A stretch of DNA of 64,000 nt from an uncultured Ruegeria sp. GTDB lineage: Bacteria; Pseudomonadota; Alphaproteobacteria; Rhodobacterales; Rhodobacteraceae. The notes beneath the pieces are model-generated. The model was given only the letters and a program-made list of their open reading frames with translations. It did no database searches and was not told the DNA's origin. The DNA lies in the NCBI RefSeq assembly GCF_947504215.1, contig NZ_CANNGO010000004.1, positions 186,001 through 250,000 of the forward strand, read 5' to 3'. This document shows, one piece after another, positions 10,422-18,887 of the stretch. Numbering within the stretch: position 1 is the first letter of the stretch; every line of letters starts with the position of its first letter. The translations under genes and the position numbers were made by a program.

Positions 10422-10939
10422 GCGATCTGACCGTCTCTCCTCAGGAACACGGTGTGCTGCGTCTGTTTTCTCTGGATATGCGTCCGGAGGAAGCAAAGTT
10501 CCTGCGTGAACCCGGCGCAGTTGATCAGGTGCTGGGGGTCGATGATCTGGACCCCGGACAGATCGACATCTTCCCTACCTCGGACCTCGAAGACCTGGGG
10601 CTGTTCGGCTACCTGAATGACGGATGCGGTGTGTCAGCGGACCAGCTAAACCGCGACGAGCTGGATGCCGTAGACGGATGGGTCATGGTAGTGCGCAGCG
10701 CGGCGTTCAAAAAAAAGGCCGCAACGCTGGAACCAGACCCGCGCCTACATTTGATTGGCGTTTTCACCGAAGACGTCACGAACTGGACAGGGGGCGTTAT
10801 TAAAACGGACAGCGCAAAACCATACTCGGCCCCGCGCACCGAACCCAATGATAGCGAAACAACCAACCGAGTCGGATCCGCGGTTTTGGCGCTCGTCATT
10901 CTGGTGATTGTTGGGGGTGCCCTATGGCTGATCCTGTGA
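10418..10939 (+). CDS. Conserved hypothetical protein with C-terminal membrane anchor
   Basis: 173 residues, no catalytic motif recognised. The first ~145 residues are soluble and acidic, and residues ~153-172 form one hydrophobic segment at the extreme C-terminus, so it is probably tail-anchored with the body in the cytosol. The start codon overlaps the pyrB stop (ATGA) and its own end overlaps the next ORF by 16 bases, which indicates translational coupling inside the pyr operon. I believe homologues sit in the same place in other roseobacters. A role near the PyrB/PyrC complex is only inference from position. Confidence 0.8.
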   Translation: MSDLTVSPQEHGVLRLFSLDMRPEEAKFLREPGAVDQVLGVDDLDPGQIDIFPTSDLEDLGLFGYLNDGCGVSADQLNRDELDAVDGWVMVVRSAAFKKKAATLEPDPRLHLIGVFTEDVTNWTGGVIKTDSAKPYSAPRTEPNDSETTNRVGSAVLALVILVIVGGALWLIL

Positions 10940-11310
10940 TCTTCCAAGCTGACAAAAGCGCCTATATCCGCACCAACGCATGGCTTGCTGCTGGCGCTAT
11001 GGCGGCGGCCATGATCGTGCTTTGGCTGATCGGGAACCCATATGTCTGGACCGGCGCACCGGCCGGGCTTGCCGCCATCGGATTTCGCGCATGGTACTTG
11101 GCCTCGGAAGAATTGGTGGCCAAGTGGGAAATGACCGAAACAACCCTGACTGGCCCCGGCCCGCGTTCAGTTGCGTTGGACCAAATTGAGGCGGTCAACA
11201 TAATGGGCAGCTTTGTTCAGGTCGTCACCAAAGGCGGCGATAAACACCTGATCAAGTATCAGGCTGACCCCGCCGCCACCAAGGCCGCTATCGAAAGGGC
11301 ATTGCCATGA
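10924..11310 (+). CDS. Small membrane protein with PH-like domain
   Basis: 128 residues. Two hydrophobic stretches (~residues 18-37 and ~42-58) are followed by a beta-rich part (EMTETTLTGPGPRSVALDQIEAV...VVTKGGDKHLIKY) that resembles the bacterial PH-like domains found in small membrane proteins. It overlaps the preceding gene by 16 bases and the dihydroorotase-like gene by ATGA, so it is produced as part of the pyr operon. The function is unknown. Its fold resembles that of the 175-residue protein at 36337, which has two membrane helices then a similar domain. Confidence 0.78.
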   Translation: MADPVIFQADKSAYIRTNAWLAAGAMAAAMIVLWLIGNPYVWTGAPAGLAAIGFRAWYLASEELVAKWEMTETTLTGPGPRSVALDQIEAVNIMGSFVQVVTKGGDKHLIKYQADPAATKAAIERALP

Positions 11311-12587
11311 ACGATCTGATCTTCACCAATGCCCGGGTGATCGACCCTGAAGCTGGCTCTGACAATCTCGGCTGGCTGCATGTCGTTGACGGTCGCATCA
11401 AGGCGGATGGTGAGGGCGAAGCACCGGCTTTGGATGCGGAACTCATTGATTGTGGCGGAAAATGTCTGGCGCCCGGCATCGTCGATATCGGCGTGAAAGT
11501 GTGCGAACCCGGTGAACGGCACAAGGAAAGTTATAAATCGGCGGGCCTTGCCGCCGCTGCAGGCGGGGTGACCACTATGGTAACCCGTCCCGACACCAGC
11601 CCGCCAATTGATACCCCCGAAACGCTGGAGTTCGCCACGCGGCGCGCTCAGGCTGACACGCCGGTCAACGTGCTGCCAATGGCCGCGCTGACAAAGGGCC
11701 GCGAAGGGCGCGAGATGACCGAGATCGGTTTTCTGCTGGATGCGGGCGCGGTTGCATTTACCGACTGTGATCACGTTGTTGCCAACACCAAGGTCTTTTC
11801 GCGCGCGTTGACCTATGCACGATCCTGCGGCGCTTTGGTCATCGCCCATCCTCAGGAACCGGGCCTCAGCGCCGGAGCAGCTGCGACCAGCGGCAAGTTT
11901 GCGGCCTTGCGCGGGCTGCCCGCCGTGTCCGCTCGGGCCGAGCGTATGGGACTGGATCGCGACATCGCCCTGCTGGAAATGACCGGCGCCGCCTATCACG
12001 CAGACCAGATCACCACCGCCCGTGCCCTGCCTGCATTAGAACGCGCCAAACGAAACGGGCTGGACATCACTGCTGGCACCTCGATCCACCATTTGACCCT
12101 TAATGAGTTGGACGTGGCCGACTACCGCACTTTCTTCAAGGTCAAGCCGCCGCTGCGGTCTGAGGACGATCGGCAGGCCGTGATCGAGGCTGTACGAACC
12201 GGTTTGATCGACACAATCAGTTCGATGCACACACCACAAGATGAAGAAAGCAAACGCCTGCCATTTGAAGAGGCCGCCTCGGGCGCTGTCGCGCTGGAAA
12301 CACTCCTGCCTGCAGCACTGCGCCTTTACCATGCCGGTCAGTTGGACCTGCCGACGCTGTTCCGTGCCATGGCCCTGAACCCGGCCAAACGGTTGGGGCT
12401 GGAAAGCGGTCGCCTCTCGGAAGGGGCACCGGCTGATCTGGTGATGTTCGACCCGGATGTCCCGTTTGTACTGGACCGGTTCACCCTAAAATCGAAATCC
12501 CAGAACACGCCGTTTGACGGTCAGCGGATGCAAGGTAAAGTCGTTGCAACCTATGTTGCCGGCAAAGAAGTCTACCGGAGAGTCTGA
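11307..12587 (+). CDS. pyrC: Dihydroorotase-like protein, probably non-catalytic
   Basis: Amidohydrolase-fold homologue of dihydroorotase, 426 residues. The overall family frame is present (CLAPGIVD, GGVTTMVTRPDTSP, TSIHHLTLNEL, FKVKPPLR, NPAKRLGL), but the metal-binding D-x-H-x-H motif reads DIGVKV: both histidines are replaced (Gly62, Lys64). The catalytic Asp of the TDHAPH motif is also gone (SSMHTPQ, Met307). Such dead dihydroorotases are known as partners that stabilise PyrB dodecamers in other bacteria. Start ATG overlaps the upstream stop. An active dihydroorotase is expected elsewhere in the genome. The symbol follows homology, not activity. Confidence 0.9.
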   Translation: MNDLIFTNARVIDPEAGSDNLGWLHVVDGRIKADGEGEAPALDAELIDCGGKCLAPGIVDIGVKVCEPGERHKESYKSAGLAAAAGGVTTMVTRPDTSPPIDTPETLEFATRRAQADTPVNVLPMAALTKGREGREMTEIGFLLDAGAVAFTDCDHVVANTKVFSRALTYARSCGALVIAHPQEPGLSAGAAATSGKFAALRGLPAVSARAERMGLDRDIALLEMTGAAYHADQITTARALPALERAKRNGLDITAGTSIHHLTLNELDVADYRTFFKVKPPLRSEDDRQAVIEAVRTGLIDTISSMHTPQDEESKRLPFEEAASGAVALETLLPAALRLYHAGQLDLPTLFRAMALNPAKRLGLESGRLSEGAPADLVMFDPDVPFVLDRFTLKSKSQNTPFDGQRMQGKVVATYVAGKEVYRRV

Positions 12588-13192
12588 TGCCCCTGATCGA
12601 CAGTACAATAACGCAGCTGATCCTATGGGCCGTTCTTGGCTATCTTATGGGGTCCATCCCATTCGGCATGATCATCGCCAAGGTGATGGGTCTGGGCAAT
12701 CTGCGGCAGATCGGGTCGGGCAATATCGGCGCCACCAATGTTTTGCGCACCGGCAACAAAGCGGCAGCTGCGCTAACCTTGCTGTTTGACGCAGGCAAAG
12801 GCATGGCGGCGGTATTGCTGGCCCGTACCTTTGCGGGCGACGATGCAGCGCAAATTGCTGCCCTGATGGCCTTTCTGGGCCATTGCTTTCCGGTTTGGCT
12901 TGGTTTCAAAGGCGGCAAAGGGGTTGCAACCTTTCTGGGGATCTGGCTGGCGCTGGATTGGCGCGTCGGTATCGCTTGCTGCCTGACATGGCTGGTTGCA
13001 GCTGGGTTCTGGCGAATTTCGTCCGTCGGCGCACTTGGGGCGGCAGCTTTGTCAACAACCTGGGTTGTGTTGCTGACGGATGGATCGGCCTTCTTTCTTG
13101 GGATCATTCTGACAATCTTGGTTTACTGGCGCCACAATTCCAATGTTGCCCGCATCAAAGCCGGAACAGAACCAAAAATCGGAAAATCGTGA
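12587..13192 (+). CDS. plsY: Glycerol-3-phosphate acyltransferase PlsY
   Basis: Inner-membrane enzyme that transfers an acyl group from acyl-phosphate to glycerol 3-phosphate, the first step of phospholipid synthesis. The three PlsY motifs are present: GSIPFGMIIAK, GSGNIGATNVLR and GHCFPVWLGFKGGKGVAT. The 201-residue length with about five membrane segments is typical. The start shares one base with the pyrC stop (TGATG), and the downstream 89-residue ORF overlaps its stop by GTGA, so it is within the same transcriptional run. Confidence 0.95.
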   Translation: MPLIDSTITQLILWAVLGYLMGSIPFGMIIAKVMGLGNLRQIGSGNIGATNVLRTGNKAAAALTLLFDAGKGMAAVLLARTFAGDDAAQIAALMAFLGHCFPVWLGFKGGKGVATFLGIWLALDWRVGIACCLTWLVAAGFWRISSVGALGAAALSTTWVVLLTDGSAFFLGIILTILVYWRHNSNVARIKAGTEPKIGKS

Positions 13193-13458
13193 CACCGTCA
13201 GACGCTTTTCTGACAGCATTCCTGGCACTGCCGATTGGCACGTTCACTGGCACCTCGGCACGTCGACGCTATGTTGTTACACGGCAGGTATTTGCCCAAG
13301 GAAAATCCCACAAACTTGTCGCGCATGAGCTTGGCGGCAACGACTATATCAGCCTGAATCTGTATCATACCCAAAACAGTGGGATGCTGCTGCGCCCATG
13401 CGAAATGACCGCACGCAAGGTGACCGAGTTCGTTATAGCACTTGAGCCAGACAGCTGA
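13189..13458 (+). CDS. Small conserved hypothetical protein (GTG start)
   Basis: 89 residues, starting at a GTG that overlaps the plsY stop (tcGTGA), which argues for coupled translation as last gene of the pyr run. Recognisable features are a compact alpha/beta pattern with LALPIGTFTGTSARRRYVV, KLVAHELGGNDYISLNLY and a C-terminal helix KVTEFVIAL. I recall similar short proteins in roseobacters, but no function. The opposite-strand ORF here is rich in Cys and lacks this regularity. No signal peptide or membrane segment. Confidence 0.65.
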   Translation: MTPSDAFLTAFLALPIGTFTGTSARRRYVVTRQVFAQGKSHKLVAHELGGNDYISLNLYHTQNSGMLLRPCEMTARKVTEFVIALEPDS

Positions 13459-13647
13459 CACACCCTGCGTTTTTGAACATGCACTCTTCACTGCTGCACA
13501 TTCACGATTGATTGCTTTGAACGTGATCCGGCCGCTTCCCACCTGAGATTTTGTGACGGCAAATTACCGGCCGCACTGGACAAAACCCTGGCGTCATCAG
13601 TTGCAATTTCAGCGACACACGGTGGCCCATTCACGAAAGGTGAAGCT

Positions 13648-14121
13648 ATGAATACGTTTAAATCTCTGGTTGGCGGCGTTGCGCTGTCTGTTGCAATCGC
13701 GACTTCGGCCCTGGCCGCTGGTGTTGAAATCAACGCAAGTTCGACCGGGTTGGCCATGCAAGGGTATGACCCCGTTGCCTATTTCTCTGAAGGCGAAGCC
13801 ACAAAAGGGGACTACCGCATCACCACTCTGCATGACGACGCGATGTATCGCTTTTCATCGGAAGAAAACAAAGCCGCATTTGAGGCCAACCCAGCGGCTT
13901 ATCTTCCGGCCTATGGCGGCTATTGCGCCTTCGGTGCCGCGATGGGTTTCAAGTTTGACGGCGACCCTAACAACTGGAAAATCGTCGACAACAAACTGTA
14001 TTTGAACCTGTCAAAAGACATCCAGGAACGCTGGGAAGGCGACATCCCGGGCTTTATCGAACAGGCCAGCGCAAACTGGACTGACATCGCCGACAAGGAT
14101 CCGGCGGAATTGCAGCAATAA
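13648..14121 (+). CDS. YHS domain-containing periplasmic protein
   Basis: 157 residues with an N-terminal signal peptide (to about SALAAG) and a YHS domain, typical of small metal-linked periplasmic proteins. The domain shows GYDPVAYF, the compact RFSSEENKAAFEANPAAYLP and YGGYCAFG, with one Cys at the usual place. A GGTGAAGCT Shine-Dalgarno precedes the ATG. It is monocistronic as far as can be seen: 190 bases without a gene upstream and a GC hairpin just after the stop. Heavy-metal or copper binding is a family-level expectation, not shown here. Confidence 0.85.
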   Translation: MNTFKSLVGGVALSVAIATSALAAGVEINASSTGLAMQGYDPVAYFSEGEATKGDYRITTLHDDAMYRFSSEENKAAFEANPAAYLPAYGGYCAFGAAMGFKFDGDPNNWKIVDNKLYLNLSKDIQERWEGDIPGFIEQASANWTDIADKDPAELQQ

Positions 14122-14144
14122 TCCGCTGAAAACCATGAACATGT

Positions 14145-14168
14145 CGGCGGCGGAGTGTTCCGCCGCCG
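14145..14168 (+). terminator. GC hairpin after the YHS gene
   Basis: Perfect 10-base inverted repeat (CGGCGGCGGA / TCCGCCGCCG) with a GTGT loop, beginning 23 bases past the stop. No T-run follows, so it may be a transcript-stabilising hairpin rather than an intrinsic terminator. Confidence 0.5.
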
Positions 14169-14390
14169 CACCTCATTTGAAAGCATGATGTACCAAACCT
14201 ATCTAATCTGGAAACAAGCGTCCTATTGACGTGGATGCAGACCTCCGAAGGCAATCGGAGCAGCCGAGACTCGGGTCGGAATACAAAAAACATCAGTGAT
14301 CCGGTTCCACGACCGGACCGTAGAAGTTTGTAGATGCACGCAGGTGAATTTGGCCGTGCAGTTGGGAATTTTGATCGAAAGGATAAACAG

Positions 14391-14924
14391 ATGACAGGAA
14401 AATTGGCACTCGTCACCGCCGTCGCGACTTTGGTAGCAGGATCTGCGATGGCGCAGTCTTCGGGCAACTGGACAGGTTTTTATGGCGGTGCCCAGATCGG
14501 GTATGCCGACATAGACACCAGCGCGTCTGGCGTCGACGGAGACGGGCTGATCGGTGGTATCATCCTGGGCTATGACTATGACCTGGGGGATTGGGTTGTT
14601 GGCGGTGGTTTTGACTATGACTGGTCCGATGTTGACCTGTCTGGCGCTGCAACGGTCGAGAACGTCTGGCGCCTGAAGGCACGCGCAGGCTACAAAGTGA
14701 ACCCGCAGGGTCTGCTGTACGGAACCGCCGGCTATGCCGAAGCAGATACCGATACTCTGGGCAGCGACGATGGCTGGTTCATCGGTGCCGGTTACGAACA
14801 GATCGTCGCCCCTAATATCAGCATCGCTGGCGAACTGCTTTATCACGAATTTGATGACTTCAATTCGTCAGGTATTGATGTGGATGCGACCACATTCCAG
14901 ATCAAGGCAGCCTATCGGTTCTAA
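14391..14924 (+). CDS. Outer-membrane beta-barrel protein
   Basis: 177-residue porin-like barrel of the small OmpA-like/opacity family. The ATG at 14391 follows AAAGGATAAACAG and gives a signal peptide ending GSAMA-Q; the in-frame opening at 14334 would add a non-signal leader. The mature chain alternates polar and aromatic residues (NWTGFYGGAQIGYADID, GYDYDLGDWVVGGGFDYDW) and ends in AAYRF, the terminal phenylalanine signature recognised by the BAM machinery. A strong terminator lies 22 bases after the stop. Role not predictable beyond a surface barrel. Confidence 0.85.
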   Translation: MTGKLALVTAVATLVAGSAMAQSSGNWTGFYGGAQIGYADIDTSASGVDGDGLIGGIILGYDYDLGDWVVGGGFDYDWSDVDLSGAATVENVWRLKARAGYKVNPQGLLYGTAGYAEADTDTLGSDDGWFIGAGYEQIVAPNISIAGELLYHEFDDFNSSGIDVDATTFQIKAAYRF

Positions 14925-14946
14925 GTTCCTAGCTGCCATGAAGATC

Positions 14947-14977
14947 GACCCGGCGTATCGCGCCGGGTCTTTTTTTT
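14947..14977 (+). terminator. Intrinsic terminator of the barrel gene
   Basis: Perfect 9-base stem GACCCGGCG / CGCCGGGTC around a 5-base loop, followed directly by eight T. It serves the plus-strand barrel gene; the converging oxidoreductase ends 4 bases beyond. Confidence 0.92.
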
Positions 14978-14980
14978 GTT

Positions 14981-15964
14981 TCAGACGTCCAGAATAGTAC
15001 TGCCTGTGGTCTGTCGCGCTTCAAGCGCGCGATGCGCATCAGCGACCTGATCCAAAGGGAAACGCTGATCAATATGTATCTTGACCTCGCGCCCTTCGAC
15101 CTTTCCAAACAAACGCCGCGCCATCGCCTGACACACCGCGTGATCGGCGATATGCGTGAATAGAGTTGGCCGCGTGATCTTGAGCGATCCTTTCTGACCA
15201 AGAACACCGATGTTCACCGGCGGAACCGGGCCAGACGCATTGCCAAAGGAAATCATCATACCTAGCGGTTTCAGGCAGTCCAAAGATCCTTCGAACGTAT
15301 CTGCCCCAACCGAATCCATAACCACATCGACACCTTTACCGCCTGTGATCTCGGCCACTCGCTCGGCAAAATTTTCTGTCCGGTAGTTGATGCAATGCGC
15401 AGCACCATTGAATTGCGCCAGACTGCATTTTTCATTCGTACCTGCGGTTCCAATCAGGGTGATGCCTTCGGACTTCGCCCATTGGCAGGCAATCAATCCC
15501 ACACCTCCGGCAGCCGCATGGAACAGGACGGTATCCCCCCGTTTCAGCGGAGTTGTGCGGTGGAATAGGTATTCGACCGTCAGGCCCTTTAACATCATCG
15601 CGGCTGCGGCATCGTTTGAAATACCATTCGGCAGAGGGCAGACCTGCGCAGCGGGCATCACCCGGGCTTCGCAATACCCACCGGATGGGGTCGCAGCATA
15701 GGCAGCGCGTTGACCCGGCTCCAGATGGGTCACGCCTTCGCCCACAGCCTCAACCAGACCGGCAGCTTCCATGCCAAGTGCGTGCGGTAGATCCAACGGA
15801 TAAAGGCCTGTGCGCTGATAAACATCGATAAAGTTCAACCCGCAGGCATGGTGACGAATAAGAACCTCGCCCGGGCCGGGTTCGCCAATCGGCTGGTCTT
15901 CGATCTTCAGGACCTCTGGCCCGCCGAATTCATGAATGACAACCGTACGCGATGTTTGCGGCAT
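14981..15964 (-). CDS. NADPH:quinone oxidoreductase (MDR family)
   Basis: Zinc-free medium-chain reductase, 327 residues, that reduces quinones or other enones with NADPH. It has the MDR catalytic half (ACGLNFIDVYQRTGLYPL, GMEAAGLVEAVGEGV) and a Rossmann domain with HAAAGGVG. The usual zinc-ligand cysteine is replaced by Asn as in Qor. It ends just beyond the barrel terminator and starts before a 185-base intergenic region shared with the divergent DUF2189 gene. Confidence 0.88.
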   Translation of the reverse strand: MPQTSRTVVIHEFGGPEVLKIEDQPIGEPGPGEVLIRHHACGLNFIDVYQRTGLYPLDLPHALGMEAAGLVEAVGEGVTHLEPGQRAAYAATPSGGYCEARVMPAAQVCPLPNGISNDAAAAMMLKGLTVEYLFHRTTPLKRGDTVLFHAAAGGVGLIACQWAKSEGITLIGTAGTNEKCSLAQFNGAAHCINYRTENFAERVAEITGGKGVDVVMDSVGADTFEGSLDCLKPLGMMISFGNASGPVPPVNIGVLGQKGSLKITRPTLFTHIADHAVCQAMARRLFGKVEGREVKIHIDQRFPLDQVADAHRALEARQTTGSTILDV

Positions 15965-16155
15965 GCTGACCTCCTCTTGTCTGATCCTACGCTAACATGC
16001 CTGCAAGATGGGGCAATCAGATGATCTTGCGGTGTTGACCCCGATATCCGGCAAACTGTGGTATACTGGTTCCAAGTGTTGCCGGCTGGACCGGCCACGG
16101 GCAACCAGAGCCGGATCCATTCCGCGGCGCAGAACTCGCCAGGAAAGGGATGAAA

Positions 16156-17013
16156 ATGGCTAAAACAATCGGAAATCCGATCAGCTGGGCCGCCCAGAGT
16201 CTGGGGGCGACAAGAGATCACGTTTCGGAAAGCGTTTCGCGGATCGGCAGTTCGGATACAAAACAGCTGCCCATGGTCCAAACACTCACCCTGCAGGACT
16301 TGCGTGCCTGTTTGAGGGCCGGATACCACGATTTTCTCGAAACACGGGCAGACGCGATCTTTATCGTATTGATCTACCCGATCGCCGGGCTGTTGATGTT
16401 CGGATTCGCATTGAACATGAATTTGGTGCCATTGCTGGCGCCACTCGTCGCGGGGTTCGCCCTGATCGGCCCGGTCGCTGCGGTAGGATTGTACGAGATC
16501 AGCCGCAAGCGTGAGCAAGGCAACGAGGTGCATTGGCTGGACGCCTTCGGCGTGTTCCGATCACCGTCCTTTGGCGCCATCCTTGTGTTGGGGTTTTATC
16601 TTGTGATGCTGTTGCTCATCTGGCTGATGGTCGCGCAGAGCATTTACGTTCACACGTTAGGCCCGGAACCACCCACATCCTTCGCTGCATTTGCCACGCA
16701 GGTTTTCACAACCGGAGCGGGGTGGACCATGATCCTGTTCGGCACGGCGGTTGGATTTCTGTTTGCCCTATGCGCCCTGGCCGTTAGCGTCGTCAGTTTC
16801 CCGTTACTGCTTGATCAGAAAGTCGGCCTGCCGGTTGCAGTCGTAACCTCGGTCCGCGTGCTGCGACACAATCCCGGTGTTATTCTGACCTGGGGTTTCA
16901 TCGTCGCAGCCCTGCTGGTGATCGGTGCCATCCCGATGTTGCTGGGACTGATTGTGGTTATGCCGATATTGGGTCATGCGACCTGGCACCTGTATCGACG
17001 CGCAGTCGCCTGA
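16156..17013 (+). CDS. DUF2189 integral membrane protein
   Basis: About 285 residues with six hydrophobic segments after a soluble N-terminus of ~65 residues. The pattern LRAGYHDFLETRADAIF...YPIAGLL and LYEISRKREQG are characteristic of DUF2189 proteins. The ATG at 16156 has AGGAAAGGG six bases upstream; an in-frame ATG at 16150 touches that sequence and is less likely. No enzymatic motif is visible. Its neighbours are two MDR oxidoreductases, which convey no clear role. Function unknown. Confidence 0.82.
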   Translation: MAKTIGNPISWAAQSLGATRDHVSESVSRIGSSDTKQLPMVQTLTLQDLRACLRAGYHDFLETRADAIFIVLIYPIAGLLMFGFALNMNLVPLLAPLVAGFALIGPVAAVGLYEISRKREQGNEVHWLDAFGVFRSPSFGAILVLGFYLVMLLLIWLMVAQSIYVHTLGPEPPTSFAAFATQVFTTGAGWTMILFGTAVGFLFALCALAVSVVSFPLLLDQKVGLPVAVVTSVRVLRHNPGVILTWGFIVAALLVIGAIPMLLGLIVVMPILGHATWHLYRRAVA

Positions 17014-17032
17014 CCCATCCGTTTGACCAGGG

Positions 17033-18019
17033 TTACCCCGATACGTTCAGAACGATCTTTCCGATGTGACCAGAGCTTTCCATCCGGGCGTGGGCTGCAG
17101 CCGCATCCGACAGATCAAACGCACTGTCCATCACCGGCGCAACTTTGCCAGCCTCCAGCAATGGCCAAACGGCCTCCTGCAGATCCTGGGCAATCTGAGC
17201 TTTCGCCAGATCACTTTGCGGCCGCAATGTGCTTCCCGTCAGCGTCAGGCGTTTGACCATCATCAGCGCAAAGTTCAACTCGACCATCGGACCTTGCAGA
17301 AAGGCTATCTGCACCAAGCGCCCGTCCTCGGCGAGAGCCTTGACGTTGCGTGGGATGTAATCGCCACCGACCATGTCGAGAATCAGATTTGCACCCCCTT
17401 CGGCCCGCATGACCCCAACGAAATCCTCATCGCGATAGTTGATGGCCTTTTCGGCTCCAAGATTGACACAAGCCTCGCACTTTTCATCCGACCCAGCAGT
17501 GGCAAACACCCTTGCGCCAAATGCGTTGGCCAACTGGATCGCGGTCGTTCCGATCCCGCTGGATCCGCCATGGACTAAGAAACGTTCGCCGGCTTTCAAA
17601 CCACCGCGCGCAAAGACATTGGACCAGACGGTAAAGAATGTCTCGGGCAGACAGGCGGCTTCTTTGAGGCCCATGCCTTGCGGCACTGGCAGGCAATGCG
17701 CAGCCGGAGTAGCCACATACTCGGCATATCCACCGCCGGGCAGCAGAGCGCAAACTTGGTCGCCAACAGACAGGCCTTCGACCCCCGCGCCCAAAGCAAC
17801 AACTTCGCCCGACGCTTCAAGGCCTGGCAGATCACTCGCACCGGGCGGAGGATCATAAGCGCCAGCGCGTTGCAGTGCGTCGGGTCGATTGACTCCGGCA
17901 TACGCGACTTTGATAACCACCTGCCCTGCCCCCGGTTCGGGCGCGGGTCTTTCGGTCAGCTGTAAAACATCGGGGCCACCCGGCTTGGTAATCTCAACGG
18001 CGCGCATCATCTGAGTCAT
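17033..18019 (-). CDS. NAD(P)H quinone oxidoreductase, PIG3-like MDR family
   Basis: Medium-chain reductase of 328 residues. Features: AYAGVNRPDALQRAG at the catalytic half, LPGLEASGEVVALG, and HGGSSGIGTTAIQLA in the nucleotide-binding domain, closest to the PIG3/TP53I3 type quinone reductases. The start at 18019 has AAAGGAG eight bases upstream; the earlier ATG at 18040 lies before that Shine-Dalgarno. It is followed downstream by the convergent DUF2189 gene and preceded by COQ9 on the same strand, which fits a quinone-related theme, though that is inference. Confidence 0.88.
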   Translation of the reverse strand: MTQMMRAVEITKPGGPDVLQLTERPAPEPGAGQVVIKVAYAGVNRPDALQRAGAYDPPPGASDLPGLEASGEVVALGAGVEGLSVGDQVCALLPGGGYAEYVATPAAHCLPVPQGMGLKEAACLPETFFTVWSNVFARGGLKAGERFLVHGGSSGIGTTAIQLANAFGARVFATAGSDEKCEACVNLGAEKAINYRDEDFVGVMRAEGGANLILDMVGGDYIPRNVKALAEDGRLVQIAFLQGPMVELNFALMMVKRLTLTGSTLRPQSDLAKAQIAQDLQEAVWPLLEAGKVAPVMDSAFDLSDAAAAHARMESSGHIGKIVLNVSG

Positions 18020-18083
18020 GAGCAAATCTCCTTTGCTCAATGCCTAGCAGGCATCCGAACAGAGGCCCAGATGGAACGAGGTT

Positions 18084-18776
18084 CTATTTTCGCGGGTTGA
18101 GCAATCCGGGCAAGTCGGCCCGCATCTTCATCGGGGCCTTCACTTGGCTGGCTAGCCAGTTGGGTACCGCAAGGAAGGGCTTGAACAATGGGTTGTCCTT
18201 CACCTGCGCTTTCAATTTCTCAAATTGCATGACGTCATCTATGCGGCGGTCCAGAAACTCCCATGCCCTCTGATGGTCGGGGCTGTCATCACCCAGCCAG
18301 AACAACAGGGTGGAGGAATACACACCCGACAAAGTTGCACGCTTGGTATACCAGTTCACATCATCCGATGTATCACCCAGCGCGTCCCAGATCATATCGC
18401 AGGTCTGCCACACGGCCTTGGCGCCTTCGCCCGCATGCATCGGCAGGGAAAACAAGGTCATCCCGCGACGCACAAGTTCCTTATCTTCGACCGCCTCAAG
18501 CCTATAGCGCACGGCAGCAGCGATTTTTTCCCGGAATTTAAGGCCGCTCATGTCTTCGGTCTTGATCCGTTCCAACATGACCGCGTCACCGCGAGCGTGA
18601 TAGGCCAGCGCCAAATCGACTGCCCCACGCGGGCAAATGGCACGTGCCAAACCGTCCTCGAGATCACTGTCTGTGATTGCAGCGCGAAAGCTTGTTTCAG
18701 ACCAGCCGTCGAACGGAACATGGTTCAAAGTAGCGTTCAACAATTGCTGTTTGGCGTCTTCGTAAGTAACGGTCAT
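18084..18776 (-). CDS. COQ9 family protein
   Basis: Ubiquinone biosynthesis accessory protein of the COQ9 family, 230 residues. In mitochondria COQ9 binds lipids and assists the COQ7 hydroxylase; the bacterial role is assumed to be similar. Visible hallmarks are the N-terminal helix start (AKQQLLNATLNHVPFDGWS), ICPRGAVDLALAYH and RATLSGVYSSTLLFWLGD. The ATG at 18776 has GGAG seven bases upstream; an ORF opening at 18815 precedes it. It is divergent from rpsU, an arrangement I associate with alphaproteobacteria. Confidence 0.9.
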   Translation of the reverse strand: MTVTYEDAKQQLLNATLNHVPFDGWSETSFRAAITDSDLEDGLARAICPRGAVDLALAYHARGDAVMLERIKTEDMSGLKFREKIAAAVRYRLEAVEDKELVRRGMTLFSLPMHAGEGAKAVWQTCDMIWDALGDTSDDVNWYTKRATLSGVYSSTLLFWLGDDSPDHQRAWEFLDRRIDDVMQFEKLKAQVKDNPLFKPFLAVPNWLASQVKAPMKMRADLPGLLNPRK

Positions 18777-18867
18777 GGTGGTTCTCCGGTTCTCGGACCC
18801 AGTACTAGACAACATAGGGGCGCTTTGCTATACGGCCAACTCCTGCAATTTCCTTGCAACTCTATCT

Positions 18868-18880
18868 AGAAAGGTGGTGA
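18868..18880 (+). promoter_or_regulatory. Extended Shine-Dalgarno of rpsU
   Basis: AGAAAGGTGGTGA matches 12 of 13 bases of the complement of the 16S rRNA 3' tail (AGAAAGGAGGTGA), ending 7 bases before the rpsU ATG. Most genes here show only 4-6 matching bases. S21 sits next to the anti-Shine-Dalgarno on the ribosome, so this may be a control element. Confidence 0.6.
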
Positions 18881-18887
18881 CAACCAC

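Noticed and set aside
13198..13542. 114-residue minus-strand ORF opposite the 89-residue gene
   Set aside because: Cys-rich irregular composition and no Shine-Dalgarno; the plus-strand GTG frame overlaps plsY in the usual operon manner.
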